From positions 62,001-126,000 of the forward strand of contig DATGGU010000070.1 of assembly GCA_035308365.1 (NCBI GenBank): a stretch of DNA of 64,000 nucleotides, read 5' to 3'. Made by a program: the position numbers and the translations under genes. The DNA is from PALSA-505 sp035308365 (GTDB taxonomy: Bacteria > Actinomycetota > Actinomycetes > Streptosporangiales > Streptosporangiaceae). The notes below the pieces were generated by a model. That model ran no database searches. It was not told where the DNA came from and saw nothing but the letters and a program-made list of their open reading frames with translations. Below, piece after piece: positions 43,349 through 50,411 of the stretch (the first letter of the stretch is position 1; each line of letters opens with the position of its first letter).

Positions 43349-43529
43349 ACGGCAGCCCCACCCCGCCGCGCCGCCCCATTCCGCTTCGCCGTCGCTCTGT
43401 TCCATCTCGCGGTCACCGTTACACTCCGCCGGCCGCCGTTCCCCCTCGGCGCCCTCGTTCCACGCGTTGCTCTTTCCTGTCGTTCAGGATTACTGGACGC
43501 TCACCCCACATGTGTCCTACGGTGCTGTC

Positions 43530-44090
43530 ATGTCTGTTCCCGCTGGACGTCATCGGGTCGGCGCGAACCGTGACCGGCTTGTGTTGCACACCGGCAGGGA
43601 TGGGCTTGCCGCGTCGGCGGGGCACGACCTCACCATCGAGCTGACCGACTGGTCGGCCCAACTGACCGTTGGTGAAGATTCCGTGCCGACCGCCCTCGAG
43701 GCCACCATCGACATGACCTCCCTGACTGTGCGCGAGGGCAGCGGCGGGATCAAGCCGCTCACCGACAAGGACAGGCGGGACATCAAGTCCCAGGCGCGCA
43801 AGATACTCAGCATCGACCAGCACCCGCAGGCCACATTCGGCGATGCGAAGTTCCAGCCGGACGGCACCGGCAGCGGGACCATCAGCGGCACGTTCACCAT
43901 CGCCGGACGATCCGGCCCGCTCACCCTCCAGGTCACCCAGATCGAGCCGGACCATTATCGGGCGCGGGGCTCGGTGGTCCAGTCTGCCTTCGGGATCAAG
44001 CCCTACAGCGGTTTCTTTGGCGCCCTCAAGGTGCGGGACCGCGTGGACGTCGAGGTCGAAGTCGATCTGTCGCAACCAGCAGGTGCCTGA
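43530..44090 (+). CDS. YceI family lipid-binding-type protein
   Basis: A 186-residue YceI-like beta-barrel. It has HRVGANRDRLVLHTGRDGLAASAGHDLTIELTDWSAQL, VDMTSL-type text (here ATIDMTSLTVREG), and DKDRRDIKSQARKILSIDQHPQATFGDAKF. A closing FGIKPYSGFFGALKVRDRVDVEVEV follows. YceI proteins bind long isoprenoid lipids such as quinone-like molecules in a central pocket; many are secreted, but this one has no signal peptide. ATG at 43530 fits the family start; an upstream frame to 43467 is less likely. Lying in the hydrogenase operon, it could handle menaquinone or a lipid cofactor, which is inference. It is coupled to the next gene through a duplicated junction. Confidence 0.85.
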   Translation: MSVPAGRHRVGANRDRLVLHTGRDGLAASAGHDLTIELTDWSAQLTVGEDSVPTALEATIDMTSLTVREGSGGIKPLTDKDRRDIKSQARKILSIDQHPQATFGDAKFQPDGTGSGTISGTFTIAGRSGPLTLQVTQIEPDHYRARGSVVQSAFGIKPYSGFFGALKVRDRVDVEVEVDLSQPAGA

Positions 44091-44115
44091 TGAACGCGAG
44101 TGCCTGATGAACGCG
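44083..44115 (+). repeat. 17-base tandem duplication at the YceI/SIS junction
   Basis: GTGCCTGATGAACGCG occurs at 44083-44098 and again at 44100-44115. Each copy carries a TGATG stop/start overlap. The first ATG (44090) opens a five-codon frame, MNASA, whose stop overlaps the true ATG (44107) of the SIS gene. Confidence 0.9.
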
Positions 44116-44784
44116 GCCGTGCCTGGTGGCGGCCAGGGAACCGAGCAGCAGGCAACCGAGCAGCACGGAACTGAGCAGCAGGCAACCGACCGGGCGGTGC
44201 TGGCGTTCGAGCGCCGCGACCAGCCTGCCAGGGAGCTGGCGGCCCAGGCGGCCGCCGTCGCTGACGCCTGCTACGCCATGGCCGTCCGGTTCCACCAGGG
44301 CGGCAGACTCGTGGTCTTCGGCACCGGTGGCTCCAGCACCGACGCGCAGCACGTGGCGGTGGAGTTCGTCCATCCGGTGATCGTGGGCAAGCGCGCGCTG
44401 CCGGCCTTCTCGCTGACCACCGATGTTGCCACGGTCACCGGCATCGCCGAGCGGGAGGGCATGGACCAGATTTTCGCCCACCAGATCCGGCACCTGGCCG
44501 CGCCGCAGGATATCGCGCTCGGCATCAGCGCCGATGGGAACTGCGCCACCGTGCTCGCCGGGCTGGCTACGGCCAAAGGTAAGGGATTGCTGACCATCGC
44601 GCTGGCCGGCGGCGACGGGGGAGCGCTGAAACGGTCCCCGGCCGTGGATCACCTGCTGGTGGCCGCCGCCACCGACCCGCGCGTGGTCAAGGAACTGCAG
44701 GTGACGATTTACCACGTGCTCTGGGAGCTGGTGCACGTGTTCTTCGAGCAGCCGGGAGTGCTGGCACCGGGGGTGGTCGCGTGA
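44107..44784 (+). CDS. GmhA-like SIS-domain protein 1
   Basis: A 225-residue SIS-domain protein of the phosphoheptose isomerase (GmhA) type. The sugar-phosphate loop is VVFGTGGSSTDAQHVAVEFVHP. It keeps the HxxxE pair (His and Glu in QHVAVEF) that binds zinc in GmhA. Near the end, the family IQEVHxxxIH helix reads VKELQVTIYH, so the second ligand region has Lys in place of Gln but keeps the last His. The first 20 residues contain EQQATEQ repeats. ATG 44107. GmhA enzymes isomerise sedoheptulose 7-phosphate, yet no other heptose gene is here. A role in hydrogenase cofactor assembly or regulation is inferred from position. Confidence 0.85.
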   Translation: MNAAVPGGGQGTEQQATEQHGTEQQATDRAVLAFERRDQPARELAAQAAAVADACYAMAVRFHQGGRLVVFGTGGSSTDAQHVAVEFVHPVIVGKRALPAFSLTTDVATVTGIAEREGMDQIFAHQIRHLAAPQDIALGISADGNCATVLAGLATAKGKGLLTIALAGGDGGALKRSPAVDHLLVAAATDPRVVKELQVTIYHVLWELVHVFFEQPGVLAPGVVA

Positions 44785-45023
44785 CGGATATTGCCAGCCG
44801 TAGGCCGTGGTTCCGGCAAAGTGAGCACTGTCACGATGATGTCTGCATCACCTGCTCGGACGCGGCCGTGGAGGTTACCGTGCTGCGCCTGCTGGACGAC
44901 GGCCTCGCGGTCGTGGACACCGGGCAGGGTGAGGAAGAGGTCAGCGTCGCTCTCGTGCCCGCGCGGGTGGGCGACACGATCCTGGTGCACGCCAGGGAAG
45001 CCATCGCCGTGGTGGGAGGCTGA
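44781..45023 (+). CDS. HypC/HupF-like chaperone with internal Cys motif
   Basis: An 80-residue HypC-like protein. The barrel part (VEVTVLRLLDDGLAVVDTGQGEEEVSVALVPARVGDTILVHAREAIAVV) aligns with HypC. The essential N-terminal MC(L/I)GIP of HypC is replaced: there are 16 extra residues and then CHDDVCITCSD, giving three Cys instead of one at position 2. True HypC is encoded separately at 46583. HypC carries the Fe(CN)2CO unit between HypD and the large subunit; this version may act at another point. GTG at 44781 overlaps the SIS stop by four bases. It sits between the two SIS genes. Confidence 0.85.
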   Translation: MTDIASRRPWFRQSEHCHDDVCITCSDAAVEVTVLRLLDDGLAVVDTGQGEEEVSVALVPARVGDTILVHAREAIAVVGG

Positions 45024-45029
45024 CCAGGA

Positions 45030-45857
45030 GTGACGCAGCAGAACGGCCAGGACACCGGAGCGGGCGCCATGGAATCGCTGTACCCGTTCCTCTACTCGGG
45101 CACCAGTGACCTGCCGGCCGTCTTGGCGCAGGTCCGCGCGTCCACGGTCGCCAAGACCAAGGAGATCACCGAGCTGCGCCGCCGGGTGTGCGCGGACGAT
45201 GCCGCCAGGCTGGCCGCCTGTGCCCGCGACATGGCGGCAGCCTTCGCGGTGGGTGGCCGCCTGTTCACGTTCGGCAACGGCGGCAGCGCCACCGACGCCC
45301 AGCAACTGGCCACCCTCTTCCTCAGCCCTGCCCCCGGCCCCGGCACAGGCCCCAGCCCCGGCCCCGGCACAGGCCCCAGCCCCGGCCCTGGCACAGGCTC
45401 CAGGCTGCCGCCGCTGGCGGCCTTCTGTCTGGCCAACGACACCTCGGTGATCACCGCGCTGTGTAACGACATTGGCGTCGACGTGGTGTTCGCCCGGCAG
45501 ATCGCCGCGTTCGGCACCAAGGATGACATCGCGGTCGGGCTGTCCACCAGCGGGAACTCCGGCAACCTGCTGCGCGCCTTCGATGAGGCCAGCCGCCGCG
45601 GGATGCTTACCATCGGCCTGGCTGGCTACGAGGGCGGCAAGATGGCCGAACTGGACAGCATCGATTATCTGTTCGTCGCGCCGTCCGCGTCGGTGCACCG
45701 GATCCAGGAGGCGCAGACCACCATCTACCAGGTGCTCTGGGAGCTGACGGTGGCCGAGTACGCCCAGCTGGCCGCCAGCGCCCAGCCAGCCGGGAACACC
45801 GGGAACACCGGAAACACCGAGAACCCCGGGAACACCGGGAACGCGGACCGCCGATGA
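45030..45857 (+). CDS. GmhA-like SIS-domain protein 2, with repeat insert
   Basis: A 275-residue SIS-domain protein related to GmhA and to the gene two positions upstream. The loop LFTFGNGGSATDAQQLATLFLSP is clear, but the HxxxE zinc pair is QxxxL. The terminal helix reads IQEAQTTIYQ, so the last His is Gln. STSGNSGNLLRAFDEA is a good second phosphate loop. An insert of PGPGTGPS repeats follows the first loop, and the C-terminus carries NTG repeats. GTG at 45030 has GGGAGG 10 bases upstream. It probably binds a sugar phosphate but may lack isomerase activity; pairing with SIS protein 1 is inferred. Confidence 0.85.
   Translation: MTQQNGQDTGAGAMESLYPFLYSGTSDLPAVLAQVRASTVAKTKEITELRRRVCADDAARLAACARDMAAAFAVGGRLFTFGNGGSATDAQQLATLFLSPAPGPGTGPSPGPGTGPSPGPGTGSRLPPLAAFCLANDTSVITALCNDIGVDVVFARQIAAFGTKDDIAVGLSTSGNSGNLLRAFDEASRRGMLTIGLAGYEGGKMAELDSIDYLFVAPSASVHRIQEAQTTIYQVLWELTVAEYAQLAASAQPAGNTGNTGNTENPGNTGNADRR
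45333..45404 (+). repeat. Three 24-base tandem repeats inside SIS protein 2
   Basis: Units at 45333-45356, 45357-45380 and 45381-45404 encode PGPGTGPS in frame. The first two are identical; the third differs by a few bases. They lengthen a surface loop straight after the first phosphate-binding helix. Confidence 0.9.
45792..45845 (+). repeat. 9-base repeats at the 3' end of SIS gene 2
   Basis: Six units of about GGGAACACC encode an Asn-Thr-Gly-rich tail just before the protease gene. Length probably varies between strains. Confidence 0.85.
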
Positions 45858-46468
45858 CACGCGAGGTGACCGGGGACAGGACACAGCGGCGCGTCCTGGT
45901 CGCCTGTGTCGGCAACATCTTCCTCGGCGATGATGGCTTCGGCGTCGAGGTGGCCAGGCGGCTGGCCGGGATGCCGATGCCGGCCGGGGTCCGCGTGGTC
46001 GACTACGGGATCAGCGGGATGCACCTGGCGTACGACCTGGCCGACGGGTACGAGACGACGATTCTCGTGGACGCCGCTCCGCGCGGTAAGGAGCCCGGGA
46101 CGGTCAGCGTGATCGAGGTGGACCCGGCCGGCCACCCGAAGCCTGCCGCAGACAGCGGCGCGCTGCAGGGCAGCATGCTGTTCGACGGGCACGGGATGCA
46201 GCCGGACGTGGTGTTCGGCGTTCTCGGCATGCTTGGCGCCAAGGCCGGCCGGATTGTCGTCGTCGGCTGTGAGCCTGCCACGGTCGAGCATGGGATGGAG
46301 CTGAGCGCGCCGGTCGCGGCGGCGGTGGACGAAGCGGTGCGGATCGTGCTGGACCTGGCCGCCCCAAACAGCGCCGCCCAGCATAGCGGCCTGGCCGCCA
46401 CCCACGGCGGCCTGGCCGCACCCAGTGACACGGCCGAGCCCGGCATCGGCGACTCCGTAAGGAAGTGA
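45854..46468 (+). CDS. Hydrogenase maturation protease (HyaD/HupD family)
   Basis: A 204-residue endopeptidase expected to remove the C-terminal tail of the hydrogenase large subunit after nickel insertion. The core VLVACVGNIFLGDDGFGVEVARRL holds the first Ni-sensing acid. The second is the Asp of RVVDYGISGMHLAYDL and the His of SMLFDGHGMQPDVVFG completes the set. GTVSVIEVDPAG follows. The core ends near residue 165; the rest is a low-complexity Ala-rich tail that ends AEPGIGDSVRK. ATG at 45854 overlaps the SIS stop by four bases. The tail is the source of the repeats that follow. Confidence 0.92.
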   Translation: MTREVTGDRTQRRVLVACVGNIFLGDDGFGVEVARRLAGMPMPAGVRVVDYGISGMHLAYDLADGYETTILVDAAPRGKEPGTVSVIEVDPAGHPKPAADSGALQGSMLFDGHGMQPDVVFGVLGMLGAKAGRIVVVGCEPATVEHGMELSAPVAAAVDEAVRIVLDLAAPNSAAQHSGLAATHGGLAAPSDTAEPGIGDSVRK

Positions 46469-46582
46469 AGGGGTTGGACCATGGCCGAGCCTGCCGTCTC
46501 CGGCTCCGTCAGGAAGTGAACGGGCTGGACCATGGCCGAGCCTGCCGTCTCCGGCTCCGTCGGGAAGTGAAGGGGTAGACAT
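46430..46582 (+). repeat. Three 51-base tandem repeats between the protease gene and hypC, forming two mini-ORFs
   Basis: Units begin at 46430, 46481 and 46532; the next multiple, 46583, is exactly the hypC ATG. Unit 1 is the last 39 bases of the protease gene plus its spacer. Units 2 and 3 are nearly identical and each starts with ATG, encoding MAEPAVSGSVRK and MAEPAVSGSVGK, then TGA, a GGAAG/AGGGG ribosome-like site and the next ATG. The array therefore repeats a stop-ribosome site-start module. Confidence 0.9.
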
Positions 46583-46912
46583 ATGTGTCTTGGCATACCC
46601 GGCGAGGTGATCGAGTTCCTCCCTGACCAGCCGGACCTGGCGCGGGTGGACGTCAGCGGCGTCCGGCGGGTGATCAACGTCGGCCTGCTCAGCGACGACA
46701 TGCCAAAGCCGGGCGAGTGGGTGCTGATCCACGTCGGCTTCGCCCTGTCGAAGATCGACGAACAGGAGGCGGCGGCGGCCCTGCAGTTCCTGGAGGGGAT
46801 CGGCCAGGCGTACGAGGACGAGATCGCGGCGCTGCAGGAATCCATGATCGATGAGGCCTATTCAAAACCCGCAGCCAGCGAGGCTTATTCAAAATCAGCC
46901 CGGCAGCCTTGA
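46583..46912 (+). CDS. hypC: Hydrogenase assembly chaperone HypC
   Basis: A 109-residue HypC/HybG. It begins MCLGIPGEVIEFL, with the essential Cys2 that carries iron, and the barrel continues RVINVGLLSDDMPKPGEWVLIHVGFALSKID. The core ends near residue 88. The extra tail has two EAYSK units (DEAYSKPAASEAYSKSARQP), encoded where an inverted-repeat element begins. HypC works with HypD to build Fe(CN)2CO and deliver it to the large subunit. ATG 46583 is preceded by AAGGGG 7-12 bases upstream, in the last 51-base repeat. Confidence 0.95.
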   Translation: MCLGIPGEVIEFLPDQPDLARVDVSGVRRVINVGLLSDDMPKPGEWVLIHVGFALSKIDEQEAAAALQFLEGIGQAYEDEIAALQESMIDEAYSKPAASEAYSKSARQP

Positions 46913-46987
46913 CACCAGGCCGGTGGGCTGCGCTGGCTGGCTGATCACCCTCGACACACATGACCTCGGCCGTATTGAATAAGCCTC
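46880..46987. repeat. MITE-like element, copy 2, across the hypC end
   Basis: GAGGCTTATTCAAAA at 46880-46894 is matched by TTGAATAAGCCTC at 46975-46987, a perfect 13-base terminal inverted repeat around 108 bases in all. A further near-copy GAGGCCTATTCAAAA lies at 46853-46867. Inner arms CAGCC and GGCTGG could extend pairing. The element supplies the last 10 or so codons and stop of hypC and the spacer before hypD. Its end sequence is shared with the segment at 16472-16562. Confidence 0.5.
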
Positions 46988-47005
46988 ACTAAGGAGCGTG
47001 CGGAC

Positions 47006-48133
47006 ATGCGGTTCGTCGACGAATTCCGTGACGCAGACAAGGCCCATGCCCTTGCCGCGAAGATCGCGGCCCTGTGCGAGCCCGGCCGCCGGTACAAGTT
47101 CATGGAGGTGTGCGGCGGCCACACGCACACCATCTACAAACACGGCCTCGAGGATTATCTGCCGGAGTCCATCACGCTGGTGCACGGCCCCGGCTGCCCG
47201 GTGTGCGTGATCCCGATGGGCCGGGTGGACGACGCCATCCACCTGGCCTCGCAGCCGGACGTCATCATGACCTCGTTCGGTGACATGATGCGGGTGCCTG
47301 GCAGTGAGGGCTCGTTCTTCGACGCCAAGGCGCGCGGCACCGACATCCGGATGGTCTACTCGCCGCTGGACTCACTCAAGATCGCCAAGAACAACCCGGG
47401 CAAGCGAGTGGTATTCATGGCCATCGGCTTCGAGACCACCGCCCCGTCCACCGCGATGACCATGCTCCGGGCCAGCGCGGCAGGCCTGAAGAACTTCTCC
47501 GTCTTCGCCAATCACATTACGATCATCCCGGCCATCAAGGCCATCCTCGACTCGCCCGACCTGCGGCTCGACGGGTTCATCGGCCCCGGCCACGTGTCCA
47601 CGATCATCGGCTGCAGGCCGTATGAGTTCATCGCCATCCACTACCACCGTCCGGTGGTGGTCGCCGGGTTCGAGCCGCTCGACATCTTGCAGTCCATCTA
47701 CATGCTGATGGCGCAGCTCGCCGAGGGCCGCTGCGAGGTGGAGAACCAGTACTCCAGGGTGGTGCCCTGGAACGGCAACCTGGTCGCGCTGAAGGCCATC
47801 GGCGAGACCATGGAGCTGCGGCCCTACTTCGAGTGGCGCGGCCTGGGCTTCATCTCCCACTCCGCGCTCAAGGTGCGGGAGAAATACGCGTCGATGGACG
47901 CCGAGTTGCTGTTCGAGGTGCCCGGCGTGCGGGTGGCCGACCCCAAGGCCTGCCAGTGCGGCGAGGTGCTCAAGGGCGTGCTCAAACCCTGGGAATGCAA
48001 GGTGTTCGGCACGGCGTGCACGCCCGAGACACCGATCGGGACCTGCATGGTCTCGCCGGAGGGCGCCTGCGCCGCCTACTACAACTACGGCCGGCTGGAC
48101 CGCAACCGGGTCGCCGAGGTGACCAGGTCATGA
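47006..48133 (+). CDS. hypD: Hydrogenase formation protein HypD
   Basis: A 375-residue Fe-S scaffold protein that assembles Fe(CN)2CO with HypC and HypE. Motifs are FMEVCGGHTHTIYKHGLEDYLP, the active-site HGPGCPVCVIPMGRVD (CPVC pair), GFETTAPSTAM, GPGHVSTIIG, and the C-terminal [4Fe-4S] ligands in CQCGEVLKGVLKPWECKVFGTACTP with CMVSPEGAC. All match the family, and so does the length. ATG at 47006 has AAGGAG at 46991-46996. The stop overlaps the hypE ATG by four bases. Confidence 0.96.
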   Translation: MRFVDEFRDADKAHALAAKIAALCEPGRRYKFMEVCGGHTHTIYKHGLEDYLPESITLVHGPGCPVCVIPMGRVDDAIHLASQPDVIMTSFGDMMRVPGSEGSFFDAKARGTDIRMVYSPLDSLKIAKNNPGKRVVFMAIGFETTAPSTAMTMLRASAAGLKNFSVFANHITIIPAIKAILDSPDLRLDGFIGPGHVSTIIGCRPYEFIAIHYHRPVVVAGFEPLDILQSIYMLMAQLAEGRCEVENQYSRVVPWNGNLVALKAIGETMELRPYFEWRGLGFISHSALKVREKYASMDAELLFEVPGVRVADPKACQCGEVLKGVLKPWECKVFGTACTPETPIGTCMVSPEGACAAYYNYGRLDRNRVAEVTRS

Positions 48134-49206
48134 TCGCCGACCGCGAGCAGCAGGTGCTCGACCGCATCGACCGGGCCAGGCGCCGCCGTCCCAAGGTCCG
48201 CGAAGAGCGGATCACCATGTCCCACGGCGCCGGCGGCAAGGCGACCCACACCCTGATCGAGGCCATCTTCCTTGACGCCTTCCGCAACCCGATGCTCGAA
48301 CCGCTGGAGGACGCCGCCCGGGTGCACGTCAACGGGTCCCGGATCGCGCTCACCACCGACTCCTACGTGGTGTCGCCGCTGTTCTTTCCCGGCGGTAACA
48401 TCGGCGACCTCGCCGTCAACGGCACGGTCAACGACCTGTCCATGGCCGGCGCGGTGCCGATGTACCTGTCGGCCGGCTTCATTCTCGAAGAGGGTTTCCC
48501 GGTCGAGCAGCTCAGCCGGATCACCGGGTCCATGCGGGTAGCGGCGGACACGGCCGGCGTCCAGGTGATCACCGGTGACACCAAGGTGGTGGAGCGGGGC
48601 AAGGCCGACGGCTGCTACATCAACACCACCGGCATCGGCATCATCGAGCGGGAGACGTGCCTCGGCGTGGCCAACGCGGAGCCGGGCGACGCGATCCTGG
48701 TGTCCGGCCCGGTCGGCGACCACGGCGTGACCATCATGCTGGCCCGCGGCGAACTCGACATCGAGGCGGACCTGCGGTCCGACACCGCGCCGCTGGCGGG
48801 CCTGACCGCCGCTCTGCTCGACGCCGTTCCGGGGGTGCGCGCACTGCGCGACGCGACTCGCGGGGGAGTGGCCACCATCCTCAACGAGATAGCCAAGTCG
48901 GCCGACGTGGGTGTGCTGGTCCGCGAGGACGACATTCCGGTCCGCCCGGTGGTCAGGGGCGCCGCCGAACTGCTCGGCATCGACCCGATGTACGTGGCCT
49001 GCGAGGGCCGCATGGTCGTCGTGGTGGACGGCCGCGACGCCGGCCGCGCGCTCGCGGCCCTGCGGGCGCACCCGCAGGGGGAGCGGGCGGCGATCATCGG
49101 CCATGTGACCGAGGGGCCGGCTGGCATCGTCCAGCTCAAGACGTCCTTCGGCGGGACCAGGATCGTCGATCTGCTGGTCGGCGACCCGCTGCCGCGGATC
49201 TGCTGA
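48130..49206 (+). CDS. hypE: Hydrogenase expression/formation protein HypE
   Basis: A 358-residue HypE of the PurM-like ATPase fold. It dehydrates the C-terminal thiocarboxamide to thiocyanate, the source of the cyanide ligands. The N-terminal part has MSHGAGGKATHTLIEAIFLDAF. ATP-binding segments include ALTTDSYVVSPLFFPGG and GDLAVNGTVNDLSMAGA. The protein ends DPLPRIC, with the indispensable terminal Cys present. Its 30-residue basic lead (DRIDRARRRRPKVREERI) is longer than in E. coli. ATG at 48130 overlaps the hypD stop. Confidence 0.96.
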   Translation: MIADREQQVLDRIDRARRRRPKVREERITMSHGAGGKATHTLIEAIFLDAFRNPMLEPLEDAARVHVNGSRIALTTDSYVVSPLFFPGGNIGDLAVNGTVNDLSMAGAVPMYLSAGFILEEGFPVEQLSRITGSMRVAADTAGVQVITGDTKVVERGKADGCYINTTGIGIIERETCLGVANAEPGDAILVSGPVGDHGVTIMLARGELDIEADLRSDTAPLAGLTAALLDAVPGVRALRDATRGGVATILNEIAKSADVGVLVREDDIPVRPVVRGAAELLGIDPMYVACEGRMVVVVDGRDAGRALAALRAHPQGERAAIIGHVTEGPAGIVQLKTSFGGTRIVDLLVGDPLPRIC

Positions 49207-49228
49207 CGGGCGGAAGGAGAGCCCGCGC

Positions 49229-49558
49229 GTGCATGAGCTCGCGATCATCGAGAGCGTGATCGAGGCGGTGACCGGCCGCCTTCCGGACGCCAGGATCTCC
49301 TGCGTCCACCTGGAGATCGGCGCGCTGTCCGGCGTGGTCGCCGACTCGCTGCGGTTCTGCTTCGAACTGGCCACCGAGGGCACCGGCCTGGAGGGTGCCA
49401 GCCTGGAGATCAGCGAGCAGCCGGGCCGGTGCCGCTGCCGGACGTGTGGCCAGGACTTCTCTGCGCACGGGCCGATCCTGCTCTGCCCGTGCGGGAGCGC
49501 GGATGCCGAGGTGCTGGCCGGGCAGGAACTAAAGATCGCTTCGGTAAAGGTGGCGTGA
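49229..49558 (+). CDS. hypA: Hydrogenase nickel insertion protein HypA
   Basis: A 109-residue nickel metallochaperone. It begins MHELAIIESVIEAV, with the Ni-binding His2. The zinc site is formed by CRCRTCGQDF (two of the Cys) and LLCPCGSADAEV. ARISCVHLEIGALSGVVADSLRFCFEL is typical. The start is GTG at 49229 (read as Met, so His is residue 2) with GGAAGGAGA at 49212-49220. It delivers nickel with HypB to the large subunit after iron-ligand insertion. hypB follows with a one-base gap. Confidence 0.95.
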   Translation: MHELAIIESVIEAVTGRLPDARISCVHLEIGALSGVVADSLRFCFELATEGTGLEGASLEISEQPGRCRCRTCGQDFSAHGPILLCPCGSADAEVLAGQELKIASVKVA

Positions 49559-49559
49559 G

Positions 49560-50411
49560 ATGTGCGCGACATGTGGGTGCTCCGGACGGGCCAGACTGCG
49601 GCTCGTCCGGGACGGCGAGGTGGCCGGGGACCTGGCGGAGCGCCACGGTCACGACCACGAGTTCCATCACGAGCACGACTACGAACCGGTAACCGGGGCC
49701 TGGGAAGGGGAAGAGGAAGAGGAAGAGGAAGAACGCCCTCATGACCATGCCCGCCACCGGACCGTTCTGCTCCAGCAGAAGGTGCTCGCGAAGAACGACG
49801 CCATCGCCGCGAACAACCGGGCCTGGCTGCGCGACCGTGGCGTGCTCGCCGTCAACCTGATGAGCTCGCCGGGCGCCGGCAAGACGACGCTGCTGGAACG
49901 CACGGCCGGCGACCTGGCCGGCGACCCGCGCATCTCGGTCATCGAGGGCGACCAGGAGACCGCCCTGGACGCCAGCCGGATCAGCGCGACCGGCGTCAGC
50001 GTCGTCCAGATCAACACCGGCGCCGGCTGCCACCTGGACGCGGCCATGGTCGAGCGGGCGCTCTACACCCTGGATCCGCTGCCCGGATCGGTCGTGATGA
50101 TCGAGAACGTCGGCAACCTGGTCTGCCCGGCCCTGTTCGACCTGGGCGAGACGGCCAGGATCGTGCTCGCCTCGGTCACCGAGGGCGCCGACAAGCCGGT
50201 GAAGTACCCACACATGTTCCGCCGGGCCGATCTCGTCCTGGTCACCAAGGCCGACCTGCTGCCCTATGTCGACTTCGACGTCGCCCGGCACGCCGCTGAC
50301 GTCAAGCGGCTCAGCCCGGACGCGCGGATGATCCAGGTGTCCGCGACGACCGGCGAGGGCATGGCGGACTGGTATTCCTGGCTGCGGCTCAGCCTGCCGG
50401 TGCGCGGCTGA
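49560..50411 (+). CDS. hypB: Hydrogenase nickel incorporation GTPase HypB
   Basis: A 283-residue SIMIBI GTPase. The N-terminal MCATCGC motif is the high-affinity nickel site. A His-rich run (HGHDHEFHHEHDYEP) and an eight-residue Glu run follow, suited to metal storage. The G domain has the P-loop NLMSSPGAGKTTLLE, VIEGDQETALDASRI, NTGAGCHLDAAMVERAL, and the guanine motif VTKADLLPYVDF. It drives nickel transfer with HypA. ATG 49560, directly after hypA. The 3' end overlaps the convergent hypF by 23 bases. Confidence 0.95.
   Translation: MCATCGCSGRARLRLVRDGEVAGDLAERHGHDHEFHHEHDYEPVTGAWEGEEEEEEEERPHDHARHRTVLLQQKVLAKNDAIAANNRAWLRDRGVLAVNLMSSPGAGKTTLLERTAGDLAGDPRISVIEGDQETALDASRISATGVSVVQINTGAGCHLDAAMVERALYTLDPLPGSVVMIENVGNLVCPALFDLGETARIVLASVTEGADKPVKYPHMFRRADLVLVTKADLLPYVDFDVARHAADVKRLSPDARMIQVSATTGEGMADWYSWLRLSLPVRG

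Noticed and set aside
44107..45857. LPS heptose biosynthesis genes
   Set aside because: Apart from SIS similarity no heptose kinase, phosphatase or adenylyltransferase is near, and the genes are embedded in the hydrogenase operon.
50389..50411. Frameshift or misassembly at the hypB/hypF overlap
   Set aside because: Both proteins end with normal family C-termini; a short convergent 3' overlap is common.
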